A DNA stretch of 41,867 nucleotides from Thermoplasmatales archaeon (GTDB taxonomy: Archaea; Thermoplasmatota; E2; DHVEG-1), in assembly GCA_020350825.1 (NCBI GenBank), contig CP070724.1:510749-552615 (forward strand), written 5' to 3'. This document shows positions 1 through 7,839 of this stretch, in pieces; within the stretch, counting starts at the first letter, position 1, and every line of letters starts with the position of its first letter. The notes beneath the pieces are model-generated. The model was not told where the DNA came from, ran no database searches, and saw only the letters and a program-made list of their open reading frames with translations. The position numbers and the translations under genes are program-made.

Positions 1-141
1 GGCAGAAAGTACAGAATTATCAGCTGAAGAATTACAAGAGAAATTAAAGGAAAGCGAGCTTCAGAGAGATGCGACAGAAAAAGCTCTTGAACAGGCAAAA
101 AGAAGTCAGGCAGGTTCAGACAAGGCTGTTGGAGAACTGAA
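1..141. repeat. terminal direct repeat, left copy
   Basis: Bases 1-141 are identical to 41727-41867. The scaffold gene reads through the join in frame, so the contig closes into a circle of 41726 bp. An exact 141-base overlap equals a common assembler k-mer length, so I infer an assembly overlap of a circular or circularly permuted genome rather than a biological terminal repeat. Confidence 0.95.
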
Positions 142-592
142 AAAAAGGCTGGATTCTCTTGAAAAAGAAAAAATGACCGATGAAGAAAAGGTCAAATATG
201 CAGAAGAGCAAGCAGAAAAAACAAAACTTGAATATGAGACAAAGATTAGAGAGTTGGAGATTGAGAAATTTGTCTCTGAAAAAATTAACGATATAAAGAT
301 TGAAAGCCGGTTTTCATCTCTTATTGAGGGGAAAGACGAAATTGCAATCACCGAAAAAACAAATTTATTGCTTGAGCTCTTAAAAACGAAAGAGGATTCA
401 ATAAATGAATCCTGGCGGGCCAAAGGTGGAAAGCCTTCGGGTGGAACACAAATGAATCTGGGTGATGATCTTTCACAAATGAACAAAACGCAGTTTAATG
501 ATTATTATAGGTCATTGCCAGAAGATCAGAAAAAAAATGCTCAGGAAAGATGGAAAGAAGAGCTTAAAAAAAGGAGATTAGCAAATGGCTAG
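2..592 (+). CDS. capsid scaffolding protein (3' part, wraps from 41668)
   Basis: This is the larger part of a 216-residue protein whose first 20 codons lie at 41668-41727. It is highly charged, rich in Glu, Lys and Gln, and predicted mostly helical and coiled-coil between about residues 25 and 110, with a basic lysine-rich C-terminus. That composition, and its position directly before the major capsid gene with an 8-base overlap, fit a phage scaffold that assembles the procapsid and is then lost. An internal ATG at 173 could give a shorter product, but the frame is open and of the same character upstream, so the full-length start is preferred. Family assignment rests on position and composition only. 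Confidence 0.8.
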   Translation, partial: AESTELSAEELQEKLKESELQRDATEKALEQAKRSQAGSDKAVGELKKRLDSLEKEKMTDEEKVKYAEEQAEKTKLEYETKIRELEIEKFVSEKINDIKIESRFSSLIEGKDEIAITEKTNLLLELLKTKEDSINESWRAKGGKPSGGTQMNLGDDLSQMNKTQFNDYYRSLPEDQKKNAQERWKEELKKRRLANG

Positions 593-1574
593 TGAAGTAT
601 TACGAATAAGCGATGTAGTTATTCCGGAGATATACGAACAATATCTTATTGAGGAATCTATATATAAGAATGAGTTTTACAGAGCCGGCATTATAACAAG
701 ACAGCCAAGATTTGACACTCTTGTTGGTGGCGGTGGGGAAATGTTTAATATCCCATTTTGGCAGCAACTAACTGGCGATCCGCAAGCGATTCAATCAAAC
801 ACAACAATCGAAACAAAAAAGACTACAACCTCAAAACAGGTTGCTAGACGATTTATGTTCGGTCGTGGTTGGTCGGCTGAAGAGATTGCAAGCGCACTTG
901 CTGGTGATTCTGCAATGGACGCAATTGAGTCCATGGTTGACGATTACTGGAATAGATTCTTCAATGGATTTACATTTTCGGTAGTCAAGGGAATCATGGC
1001 TGATAATATCGATAATGATTCTAGTGACCTCGTGAATGACATCACAACATCCGGAACGGTTGCGGCAGCCAACAGAATAAGTCTTGACGCTGTAATTGAT
1101 ACAGCAAAAAAGAAAGGTGACAAGATGCAAGATTTTACAGCAATTGCAATGCATTCAACTGTTTACGCTAGAGCCCTTAAAAATGATTCGATTGATTTTA
1201 TTCCAGATTCACAAGAAGGTAAGGAAATCGAGAAGTACATGGGAATGCGGGTGATTGTAGACGACGGCTTAGCACCTGACACAGACGGATCAAACAGTGA
1301 ATACTGGACAGTGCTTTTTCAACCTGGTGCTCTTGGATACGGTGAAAGTGGAAATAATATTACCGTTGTAGAGACAGACAGGAACGCTGGAAAGTCTGAA
1401 GATCTACTCTATACGAGAAGACAGTTCACAATGCATCCGAGAGGCTGGAAATGGATTGACACATCCGTTGCGGGTGACATGCCTACTAAATCAGAGGTCG
1501 AGGAAGCAGGAAACTGGGACAGAGTTTTCGAGAAAAAGAATTGTGGCGTAGCGGTTTTAATAAGTAACGGGTAA
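585..1574 (+). CDS. major capsid protein (HK97 fold, gp13-like)
   Basis: A 329-residue protein resembling the gp13-like major capsid family. It has an N-terminal arm, a Gly-rich stretch followed by FNIPFW near residues 48-59, an amphipathic helix rich in Ala, Asp and Glu around 100-130, and a beta-rich C-terminus. The length is typical. The start overlaps the scaffold gene by 8 bases and follows an AAGGAG SD. A GC-rich hairpin follows the stop, which may limit downstream expression so that capsid protein is the most abundant product. It would form the capsid shell. Confidence 0.9.
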   Translation: MASEVLRISDVVIPEIYEQYLIEESIYKNEFYRAGIITRQPRFDTLVGGGGEMFNIPFWQQLTGDPQAIQSNTTIETKKTTTSKQVARRFMFGRGWSAEEIASALAGDSAMDAIESMVDDYWNRFFNGFTFSVVKGIMADNIDNDSSDLVNDITTSGTVAAANRISLDAVIDTAKKKGDKMQDFTAIAMHSTVYARALKNDSIDFIPDSQEGKEIEKYMGMRVIVDDGLAPDTDGSNSEYWTVLFQPGALGYGESGNNITVVETDRNAGKSEDLLYTRRQFTMHPRGWKWIDTSVAGDMPTKSEVEEAGNWDRVFEKKNCGVAVLISNG

Positions 1575-1579
1575 ACATA

Positions 1580-1597
1580 GGGGGCTTTCGGGCCCCC
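1580..1597 (+). terminator. hairpin after capsid gene (partial terminator)
   Basis: A six-base GC-only stem (GGGGGC / GCCCCC) closes a six-base TTTCGG loop, followed by a short AT-rich run without a long T tract. It is likely a weak terminator or a 3' end stabiliser just after the major capsid gene. Confidence 0.6.
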
Positions 1598-1617
1598 ATA
1601 ATTTTAAAGGGGACAAG

Positions 1618-1800
1618 ATGATACCATCAAAAAAAGCAGTACAGGCAGAGCAAAGAAGGAAAACAGAAATGTTTTTTGATTTATTAAAAGAGAAGATAGA
1701 GGGATGTGAGAAAAGAATTGAAGAGCTTGAAAAAACTGTTGAAGAATTAAAAAATCAGAACGTAGAAATAAAAAAGCTGGAGGAAGTTAATGAGCAATAG
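1618..1800 (+). CDS. small coiled-coil protein
   Basis: This 60-residue Lys/Glu-rich protein has heptad-like spacing from about residue 20 to the end, so a helical coiled coil is expected. It has an AAGGGGACAAG upstream region that can serve as SD. It overlaps the next gene by 11 bases and sits between the capsid gene and two probable virion proteins. It may be a minor capsid or assembly factor; no family is recognised. Confidence 0.65.
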   Translation: MIPSKKAVQAEQRRKTEMFFDLLKEKIEGCEKRIEELEKTVEELKNQNVEIKKLEEVNEQ

Positions 1801-2032
1801 TGTAGAACTTGAATTAGTCGGCTATGAAGGAAGCACGGTTGTAACCGGGACTACGGGCGTAAATGGCAGCTGGAGAAAAATTCATGTCCTTGCTGATTGT
1901 AATTTTGCATTATATACTGATTCAGCTATGGATGGAGACATAACTGGAAATACCATAAAACAAGGGACAGACCTAACTGGAAAGATAACCGCTTTTAGAC
2001 TTAATTCCGGGTCTGTAATAGCGTATGCATAA
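1790..2032 (+). CDS. small Gly/Thr-rich protein, probable capsid decoration
   Basis: An 80-residue protein rich in Gly, Thr and Val with predicted beta structure and no hydrophobic segment. A GGAGGAAG SD lies just upstream inside the preceding gene. Its place between capsid and connector genes, and its beta-rich character, fit a head decoration protein. This is inference from context. Confidence 0.6.
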   Translation: MSNSVELELVGYEGSTVVTGTTGVNGSWRKIHVLADCNFALYTDSAMDGDITGNTIKQGTDLTGKITAFRLNSGSVIAYA

Positions 2033-3448
2033 ATGCCAACTATAGAAGAAACCCTATTATCCATAGAGCGAAAACTCGATGCTCTTACATCAGATATTGA
2101 TGGTGATATAACTGCAATAAATTCAATAATTACTGATTCAGACGGAGATCAGGCAGACATTATTGAAACTAATGGACATCAAGGTTTAGTTGCTTTGGCA
2201 CCTGGTCACGTCAGCACTAAAAACAGTACTACTAATGAAATAAGCGCAAACATCTTAAACCCTGGCGCGGTATATACTGGGGAATGGGAAGACGTTACAA
2301 ATTTTGGTGTAATTGTCGTTACAGTAAAAGCAAGTCATGCAAGTGTGACAGATGGTTTAGTTTTACAATTTAGTTCAGATGGAACAAATATAGATAGTAC
2401 AGACGAGTTTACAATTGCGGCAATTACTGGAAAGACTTTTAGTTTTCAGGCTGCAGCAAAGTACTTCAGGGTAAAATATACCAATGGGCCAAGCACCCAG
2501 ACATATTTTAGACTACAAACATTATTAAAGCCTTATTATGTGAAGCCTTCAAGTCATAGAATATCAGACTCAATATCACCTGAAGATGATGCAGAGCTTA
2601 CAAAAGCTGTTTTGACTGCATTAAATTCTGATGGAACTTTTGAGAATATAGGTGCAACGGCAAGTAATAATTTAAAAGTTGCAAACGTCGAGGACGGTTT
2701 AGCAATAGCCAAAGGTGAGGTTGAAGGAACTTCTTTTATACATAAGTTCGGATCTGCGCCGGATTTTGACACAGGTGATAATAGAGTAACTATTTGGGAT
2801 GGTGCTGATGATGGAGACATTGCACAGATGCCTTATCAATACTCTACTATTGCAGATATAGATTCTGTTTCTAGTTCAGAAAATGCGGACACTCAGGATA
2901 TAGAAATACAAGGCCTTAACACTGATTATGAGATTGTAACGCAAACCGTAACACTAAGCGGACAGACAAGAGTAGCTCTTGCAACTTCCTTAATACGAGT
3001 TTTCAGAATGAAAAATGTTGATACGTCAGATAATGCCGGACATATCTACTGTTATGTAAACACAACTCTTTCCGGTGGTGTTCCAGTTGATACAACCAAG
3101 GTTAGGGCGGTTATTCAGCCAGGTAACAATCAAACGCTTATGGCAGTTTATACTATACCGGCCGGACATACAGGTTATATGCGTGATTGGTACGCTTCAA
3201 CATCCGGAGGAAGCAGGGATTCTAATTATATCATAGATTTATTTGCTAGGCCATTTGGACAGGTTTTTCAAATAAAACACAAATCCAGTATTTCGGACAG
3301 TGGAAACAGCTATATACAACATGTATATGAAGAGCCAGAAGTTTTTGCAGAAAAGACAGACATAGAACTCCGTGCAACAATTACAGCCGCTGCAATCACC
3401 GGGGCTTCTATCTCTGGGGGTTTTGACATTGTTTTAGTGGAAAACTAA
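2033..3448 (+). CDS. virion structural protein, probable head fibre
   Basis: A 471-residue protein starting immediately after the previous stop (TAA then ATG). The first 40 residues are helical and acidic. The rest is rich in Thr, Ser, Gly, Asp and Val, typical of beta-sandwich appendage proteins. Residues about 80-165 have the pattern of a carbohydrate-binding-like sandwich, and the C-terminal part (about 330-471) looks like a second beta domain. Its location between the capsid and connector genes suggests an external head fibre or decoration that could bind glycans. No specific family is recognised. Confidence 0.6.
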   Translation: MPTIEETLLSIERKLDALTSDIDGDITAINSIITDSDGDQADIIETNGHQGLVALAPGHVSTKNSTTNEISANILNPGAVYTGEWEDVTNFGVIVVTVKASHASVTDGLVLQFSSDGTNIDSTDEFTIAAITGKTFSFQAAAKYFRVKYTNGPSTQTYFRLQTLLKPYYVKPSSHRISDSISPEDDAELTKAVLTALNSDGTFENIGATASNNLKVANVEDGLAIAKGEVEGTSFIHKFGSAPDFDTGDNRVTIWDGADDGDIAQMPYQYSTIADIDSVSSSENADTQDIEIQGLNTDYEIVTQTVTLSGQTRVALATSLIRVFRMKNVDTSDNAGHIYCYVNTTLSGGVPVDTTKVRAVIQPGNNQTLMAVYTIPAGHTGYMRDWYASTSGGSRDSNYIIDLFARPFGQVFQIKHKSSISDSGNSYIQHVYEEPEVFAEKTDIELRATITAAAITGASISGGFDIVLVEN

Positions 3449-3467
3449 TTTAAGGAAGGGGAAAGAA

Positions 3468-3632
3468 ATGAATGAATATGATAATGCTTATATCTACCCT
3501 AATAGCAACTGGAAGCCTCCAAAGGTTCCATATCGGGAAGTGCGAAAGAATAAACCTGTTAATTCAAGGGCTCAGTCTCAGCTTAAGAAATATAAGGCTT
3601 TGAAAAATAAAATGTTAAACATGGTACGATAA
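3468..3632 (+). CDS. small basic protein between head genes
   Basis: A 54-residue protein with an AAGGAAGGGGAAAG SD. It is Pro-, Tyr- and Asn-rich at the N-terminus and Lys/Arg-rich after residue 24. Its stop overlaps the next start by one base (TAATG), so translation is probably coupled. Possibly a minor head component; no family recognised. Confidence 0.6.
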   Translation: MNEYDNAYIYPNSNWKPPKVPYREVRKNKPVNSRAQSQLKKYKALKNKMLNMVR

Positions 3633-3991
3633 TGATTGCAACAAGAAGAACAGTAAAAGAGTATCTTAATATTACAACAGACACAAACAACGCTAGAATC
3701 GACCAATTTATACCGGTTGTGGAGAAACATTATCTAGCTATAAGAAATCGAGACTGGGACTATGACAGTAACGATGATATTGAATACCCAGATTTAGCGG
3801 AATTCACGGCAGCACAAATGGTTGGTTTTTTGCTAAAATCAACCGACTTTTCTACCAGCGGAACATACAACAATTTAAAGTCCGAGAATATTGGTGACTA
3901 TGGGTATACTAGAACAGAAACAAAAGATAATGTATATGGCTATCCTAAATGGATAATAGATAGTATCGACCGATTTCCAGGGCTTAAATGA
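3632..3991 (+). CDS. head-tail connector (HK97 gp6-like adaptor)
   Basis: A 119-residue, mostly helical protein resembling the gp6-like phage connector family: an N-terminal helix pair, an Asp-rich YPDLAEF segment around residues 54-60, then further helices and a short C-terminal tail. These adaptors form a ring under the portal. The gene is coupled by TAATG to the gene before it and overlaps the next gene by four bases (ATGA). The matching head-closure gene is displaced to 10330 by the glycan cassette. Confidence 0.75.
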   Translation: MIATRRTVKEYLNITTDTNNARIDQFIPVVEKHYLAIRNRDWDYDSNDDIEYPDLAEFTAAQMVGFLLKSTDFSTSGTYNNLKSENIGDYGYTRTETKDNVYGYPKWIIDSIDRFPGLK

Positions 3992-4629
3992 GAAGAGATA
4001 ACCGACACAATAACATAAAAGGACTAAGGGAAGGTAAGTCTGTTGTAATAATAGGCGGAGGCACTTCATTAAAGGGTTTTGATTTTAGCAAGCTAGACAA
4101 GGAATTCACAATAGCAATAAATCACGCTATAGAACACTATTCAAAAGCAAACTGTTTGCTATTTGGAGACAAAATATTCTTACACAAATACAATAGAGAT
4201 AAATTTAATTTTGATGAATATAAAGGTTTGATCTTTGCAAGAGATACATGTAAAGGTTCAGAACCTTTTCAAAGTTGGGGCGACAGGGATAACGTATATT
4301 TCTTTGAAGGATACAGAGATGAGCCGATAATGAATCCTAAAAAGGGCCTTTTTCACCCTACATCAAGCGGATTTATGGCTATGTCCCTGGCTCTACAAAT
4401 GAAAGCACGAAGAATATATTTACTAGGTTTTGATTACTATAAGAAAAATGGAGAAATGCATTTTTTTGAGGACTATGATCATCACAAAAAATATGAAGAA
4501 TATAAACTTGAAAGGAAGCTGGCAAAGGTTAGGAAATTTGAAAAATATGCTGGAAGATTTATAAACTGCAATCCAAAGTCAAAGATTGAAATATTTAAAA
4601 AAATTCATTGGAGTGAGATTTGGCAATAA
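3988..4629 (+). CDS. GT42/DUF115-like sialyltransferase candidate
   Basis: A 213-residue protein and first gene of the glycan cassette. Residues 21-36 give a nucleotide-binding-like motif, IIGGGTSLKGFDFSKL, matching the layout of the bacterial GT42 sialyltransferase N-terminus (G-x-G-x-S-L near the start). Residues 125-151 (SSG, then a helix, then RRIYLLGFDYY) match the second conserved block. Members transfer sialic acid from CMP-sialate to a sugar acceptor. The related DUF115/MptE-like fold is an alternative. The start overlaps the connector stop by 4 bases and the 3' end overlaps the NeuA-like gene by 10 bases, so these genes are co-translated. The presence of NeuA- and NeuB-like genes in the same run supports the sialyltransferase reading. 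Confidence 0.6.
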   Translation: MRRDNRHNNIKGLREGKSVVIIGGGTSLKGFDFSKLDKEFTIAINHAIEHYSKANCLLFGDKIFLHKYNRDKFNFDEYKGLIFARDTCKGSEPFQSWGDRDNVYFFEGYRDEPIMNPKKGLFHPTSSGFMAMSLALQMKARRIYLLGFDYYKKNGEMHFFEDYDHHKKYEEYKLERKLAKVRKFEKYAGRFINCNPKSKIEIFKKIHWSEIWQ

Positions 4630-5273
4630 AATACATTATACCAGCAAGGCGAAACAGTAAAGGGTTTCCATTTAAAAACAGGAAGCTTTTTAAATATACT
4701 CTCAACAATATCCCACATAATTGTCACCATAATGTTATAGTTACAACTGACGATGAGGAAATAATTAAAATCTGTAAAACTTATGGTCTAAAGCATATCT
4801 ATAGACCTGAACACCTGGCATGTGATGAGGCAAATACAAGAGATGTTCTAATACACGCTATTGAAAGTGTAGGAATGGGAAAAGATGATATTGTATGTAT
4901 GCTTTATTTGACTTATCCTCAACGCACATGGGAGTTTGTAACAGAATTCTTAGATTGCTTTATTCATCAAAAAGCAAAATCTATGCTATGCGGAATGGAC
5001 CCCTTGACCCATCCTTATTTGTGTATGTACGAATTTGAAGGCGGATCAATGCAAGTAGTGCACCATGATCTTTATAGACGCCAGGACTACCCGCCAGTAT
5101 TTGAGATAAGTCATTTTTGTTTTGCTTCTTATGTATCAGAGCTGTATCATCTTAATAAAAACCTTTACAACGAACGGACGTTGTTTTATAATATAGAAAG
5201 ACCTATTGACATTGACTATGAAAAGGAGTTTAAGGAATATGAAGATAGCATTAGTAACCCTAATGGACGATAA
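4620..5273 (+). CDS. neuA: CMP-sialate synthetase (acylneuraminate cytidylyltransferase)
   Basis: A 217-residue protein with the family N-terminal nucleotide-binding signature IPARRNSKGFPFKN at residues 6-19, followed by the LYLTYPQRT region near residue 100. The family couples CTP to a nonulosonic acid (sialic, legionaminic or pseudaminic) to give the CMP-sugar donor. The length suits a single-domain enzyme. The start is TTG at 4620, preceded by GGAG at a six-base spacing. It lies between a sialyltransferase-like and a GT8 gene and is the activation step of the cassette. Which nonulosonic acid is used cannot be told from sequence. Confidence 0.85.
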   Translation: MAIKYIIPARRNSKGFPFKNRKLFKYTLNNIPHNCHHNVIVTTDDEEIIKICKTYGLKHIYRPEHLACDEANTRDVLIHAIESVGMGKDDIVCMLYLTYPQRTWEFVTEFLDCFIHQKAKSMLCGMDPLTHPYLCMYEFEGGSMQVVHHDLYRRQDYPPVFEISHFCFASYVSELYHLNKNLYNERTLFYNIERPIDIDYEKEFKEYEDSISNPNGR

Positions 5274-5970
5274 TTTCTTTATTGCCTATGAATGTTTTTG
5301 GAAATCATTTATATATCATAACCCATGGTTTGGTTGGGATTTCGTTGTTATAGACAATGGTCTTTCCGAAGAAAGCAAAGAGAAGATCAAGAAGAATTAT
5401 GATAATACCTATTTTAAGAAAATAAACAAAAAAGCTTATAGCAATGTTAGAATGGACAAAACACACCCAAAGCTTAAAGCAACATATTATACACTTGAAG
5501 CTTTTACTTTGACGAGTTATGATAGAATTGTGTTTATGGATATGGATATAACAATATTGGGAGATGTTAAAGAGCTTTTCGCTTGCAAAGCTAGTTTTGC
5601 AGCATGTAGGGCCTATAATGCAAAACAGGATAAGTTTACAGAAACATTCAATTCCGGTGTTTTTGTAGTTCAAAAAGATTATTTAAAGGAATCGGTGTAC
5701 AGCTCGTTAATAAATATTGCAAAACGTGGGTTTTCTATGCCTGATCAAAAAACCCTTAATGTGTATTTTAGAGACATAAAAACATGGCTTCCAAAACGAT
5801 ATAATGTAGAAAAAAGGATGCTACATACTAAAAATCATAAAAAGGTATGGGATCAAAAAATATGCGTTCATTTTGTTTCGACAAAACCATGGCAAATAGA
5901 AAAGCCTAATGAGGTAGAGGCTTCATTCAAAGAAATTGAAGATGTGTGGTGGAAATATTATGAAATGTAA
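5239..5970 (+). CDS. glycosyltransferase family 8-like
   Basis: A 243-residue protein with the GT-A features of GT8. The N-terminal MKIALVTLMDDN leads to the central DMD metal-binding motif at residues 101-103 (FMDMDITILGD), then a Gly-Val-Phe block near residue 137. These retaining enzymes use a UDP-hexose. ATG 5239 is chosen because it has AAGGAG upstream and begins the domain cleanly; an ATG at 5206 would add 11 unrelated residues. The gene overlaps the NeuA-like gene by 35 bases. It probably extends or caps the glycan made by this cassette. Confidence 0.8.
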   Translation: MKIALVTLMDDNFFIAYECFWKSFIYHNPWFGWDFVVIDNGLSEESKEKIKKNYDNTYFKKINKKAYSNVRMDKTHPKLKATYYTLEAFTLTSYDRIVFMDMDITILGDVKELFACKASFAACRAYNAKQDKFTETFNSGVFVVQKDYLKESVYSSLINIAKRGFSMPDQKTLNVYFRDIKTWLPKRYNVEKRMLHTKNHKKVWDQKICVHFVSTKPWQIEKPNEVEASFKEIEDVWWKYYEM

Positions 5971-5991
5971 TAAAAAAATATGAGGTAATCA

Positions 5992-6630
5992 ATGGATCTT
6001 AAATGGATCAATAGAGTGAAACACTTATCTATACAGGGCCAATGGGAAACTTTGTATAATGACAAGAAGAAAGTCCAGGAAGATGGAAAATCTATCTGGG
6101 GAAAAGGAAATGTTTATAGGAATTCCAAAAAGCTTGTTGATTTACTTCCCGGTGTGTTGGAAGAGCTTGGTATTAAGACTTTTACAGATATTGGATGTGG
6201 TGATTTTTTGTGGTTATCACAACTAGATTGGTCTAAAATAGATTACCATGGGTACGATATAGTAAGACCTTTGATTAAAGAGAACAGAAAGAACTATTCA
6301 GGATTCAAGTTTGATGTATTAGACTTGATTGAAGATGAATGTCCAAAATCAGATATGATATTCGTAAGGAGTGTTTTTATACATACTTGTTTACAAGGCT
6401 GTTTAAGGATGATAGAAAACATAAAGGCTTCAGGCAGCAAGTACTTAATGGCTTCCACTCTGCCTTATATAGAAGAGAATCATAATACTAAATGTTTGTG
6501 GTTAGTTAAAAGAAATCTTCAAATTGAACCTTTTAACTTTCCAGAGCCATTGTATCTAATACCTGAAATGGATAGAGACGATAGGCCTAATAATTTTATG
6601 GGGGTGTGGAAAATTGAAGATCTCAGTTGA
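5992..6630 (+). CDS. class I SAM-dependent methyltransferase 1
   Basis: A 212-residue Rossmann methyltransferase. Motif I is TDIGCGD at residues 65-71, the acidic strand-2 end is HGYDIV, and DMIFVRSVFIHT forms motif IV. The family uses S-adenosylmethionine, and the substrate is unknown. Glycosyltransferase neighbours on both sides suggest sugar O- or N-methylation. A TGAGGTAATC SD precedes ATG 5992. Confidence 0.75.
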   Translation: MDLKWINRVKHLSIQGQWETLYNDKKKVQEDGKSIWGKGNVYRNSKKLVDLLPGVLEELGIKTFTDIGCGDFLWLSQLDWSKIDYHGYDIVRPLIKENRKNYSGFKFDVLDLIEDECPKSDMIFVRSVFIHTCLQGCLRMIENIKASGSKYLMASTLPYIEENHNTKCLWLVKRNLQIEPFNFPEPLYLIPEMDRDDRPNNFMGVWKIEDLS

Positions 6631-6712
6631 TATTGAAATTACAAATAAAGAGTTTCTTAATACTTTAATAGGGGAATATGGGATAAAAATAAATGAAAAA
6701 AATAAGCATTAG
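6614..6712 (+). CDS. possible 32-residue peptide
   Basis: A short frame with a TTG start at 6614, preceded by GGGGGTG. It overlaps the end of the first methyltransferase and the start of the next one. It fills an otherwise empty 62-base gap, which is why it is listed. It could equally be a non-coding spacer. Confidence 0.25.
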   Translation: MKISVDIEITNKEFLNTLIGEYGIKINEKNKH

Positions 6713-7250
6713 AAACGCTAAATTTGCCAAGATTGGATTACAAGATATGTGTGACTATATCAACAAACATGAGAGCACTAGGAGCATGTGTCTGGTTGAA
6801 ATAGGTTGTTATGTTGGAGATTCTACAGAAATATTTAGTAAAAACTTTGAATTCGTTTTCGCCATAGATCCTTGGCAGAATGGCTATGATGATAAAGACG
6901 CTGCAAGCTTTCAAATAGACATGAGTATTGTTGAAAAACAATTTAATATGTTATGTAAGGAAAGCGGAAATATATGTAAGATTAAAGCAAAATCAGAAAT
7001 TGCAGTTGAAAAGTTTATTGATTACACTGTTGATGTTGTTTATATAGACGGATTACACACTTACGATGGTGTTAAAAATGATATTAAAATGTGGCTCCCA
7101 AAAGTTAAACAGTATGGCTTTATTTGCGGGCACGATTACGGATCAAAACACTTTCCAGGCGTCAAACAGGCAGTTGACGAGCATTTCGGAAAGTATGACA
7201 TAAAAACATTTTCGGATTCTAGCTGGTTGGTGAAATTAGATGAATTATAA
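6693..7250 (+). CDS. class I methyltransferase 2 (Methyltransf_24-like)
   Basis: A 185-residue protein with motif I VEIGCYVGDS (35-44), the acidic AIDPW (57-61), and a characteristic DVVYIDGLHTYDGVKNDI block (about 114-131) seen in the Methyltransf_24 and CmcI-like methyltransferases, which often act on sugar or macrolide hydroxyls with a divalent metal. The Asp and His residues in YIDGLH would bind metal. It overlaps the next gene by 11 bases. Sugar O-methylation in the glycan cassette is the likely role. Confidence 0.75.
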   Translation: MKKISIRNAKFAKIGLQDMCDYINKHESTRSMCLVEIGCYVGDSTEIFSKNFEFVFAIDPWQNGYDDKDAASFQIDMSIVEKQFNMLCKESGNICKIKAKSEIAVEKFIDYTVDVVYIDGLHTYDGVKNDIKMWLPKVKQYGFICGHDYGSKHFPGVKQAVDEHFGKYDIKTFSDSSWLVKLDEL

Positions 7251-7839
7251 AAAAGTATACGAAGCATTGTATTCTCTTGGATATCACTCTAGGGGAAAGA
7301 ATCATGGTAAAAACTATGTAAAATTTATATGTGCAACATACACAGATTTTAAGAGTATTCTTGATTGTGGATGTTCAAACGGTTTAGCAGTAAGAAGTTT
7401 TAGAAAGCTAGAAAAAAATGCCTATGGTTTAGATATTAGCGAAACTGCAATTAAGTTTGCTGCAGAAAAAGAGGCTTTTGTTCCAAATTGTGTCGTATCA
7501 TCTTCTACTGACATAATATTCAAGGACAAGTTTGTTGATGCAATATTTTCATGTGACATGTTGGAACATTTACAAGAAAAAGACGTTTATAAAGCCTTAC
7601 ATGAATTTAGAAGAGTTGCAAAGAGATATTTGTTTCTTGTGCTTGATTGCGAGGTAGAGAGGAATAAAGACTGGATAGAGCTGGGGAAAAAGGCCCACCC
7701 GGAATTGTTTAAGAATATTGAAAATTTGCATTTAACCGTATGGGATAAGCAAAAATGGATTGAGACTATTGTTAATGAAACAGGGTTCAATTTCAGAAAT
7801 TCATATAGAGATTTACATATATTTAGGAAAGCAAATTGA
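7240..7839 (+). CDS. class I methyltransferase 3 (Methyltransf_11-like)
   Basis: A 199-residue protein with motif I ILDCGCSNG (40-48), acidic GLDIS (64-68) and motif IV FSCDMLEHL (about 106-114), the classic small-molecule methyltransferase layout. It overlaps its neighbours on both sides, so it belongs to the same translational unit as the glycosyltransferases. Substrate unknown; glycan or lipid-linked sugar is inferred from context. Confidence 0.75.
   Translation: MNYKKVYEALYSLGYHSRGKNHGKNYVKFICATYTDFKSILDCGCSNGLAVRSFRKLEKNAYGLDISETAIKFAAEKEAFVPNCVVSSSTDIIFKDKFVDAIFSCDMLEHLQEKDVYKALHEFRRVAKRYLFLVLDCEVERNKDWIELGKKAHPELFKNIENLHLTVWDKQKWIETIVNETGFNFRNSYRDLHIFRKAN

Noticed and set aside
106..486. 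Minus-strand frame opposite the scaffold gene
   Set aside because: Shadow of a strong + strand coding region; no SD and no recognisable domain.
2554..2820. Minus-strand frame within the head-fibre-like gene
   Set aside because: Shadow frame, no SD, and every supported gene is on the + strand.
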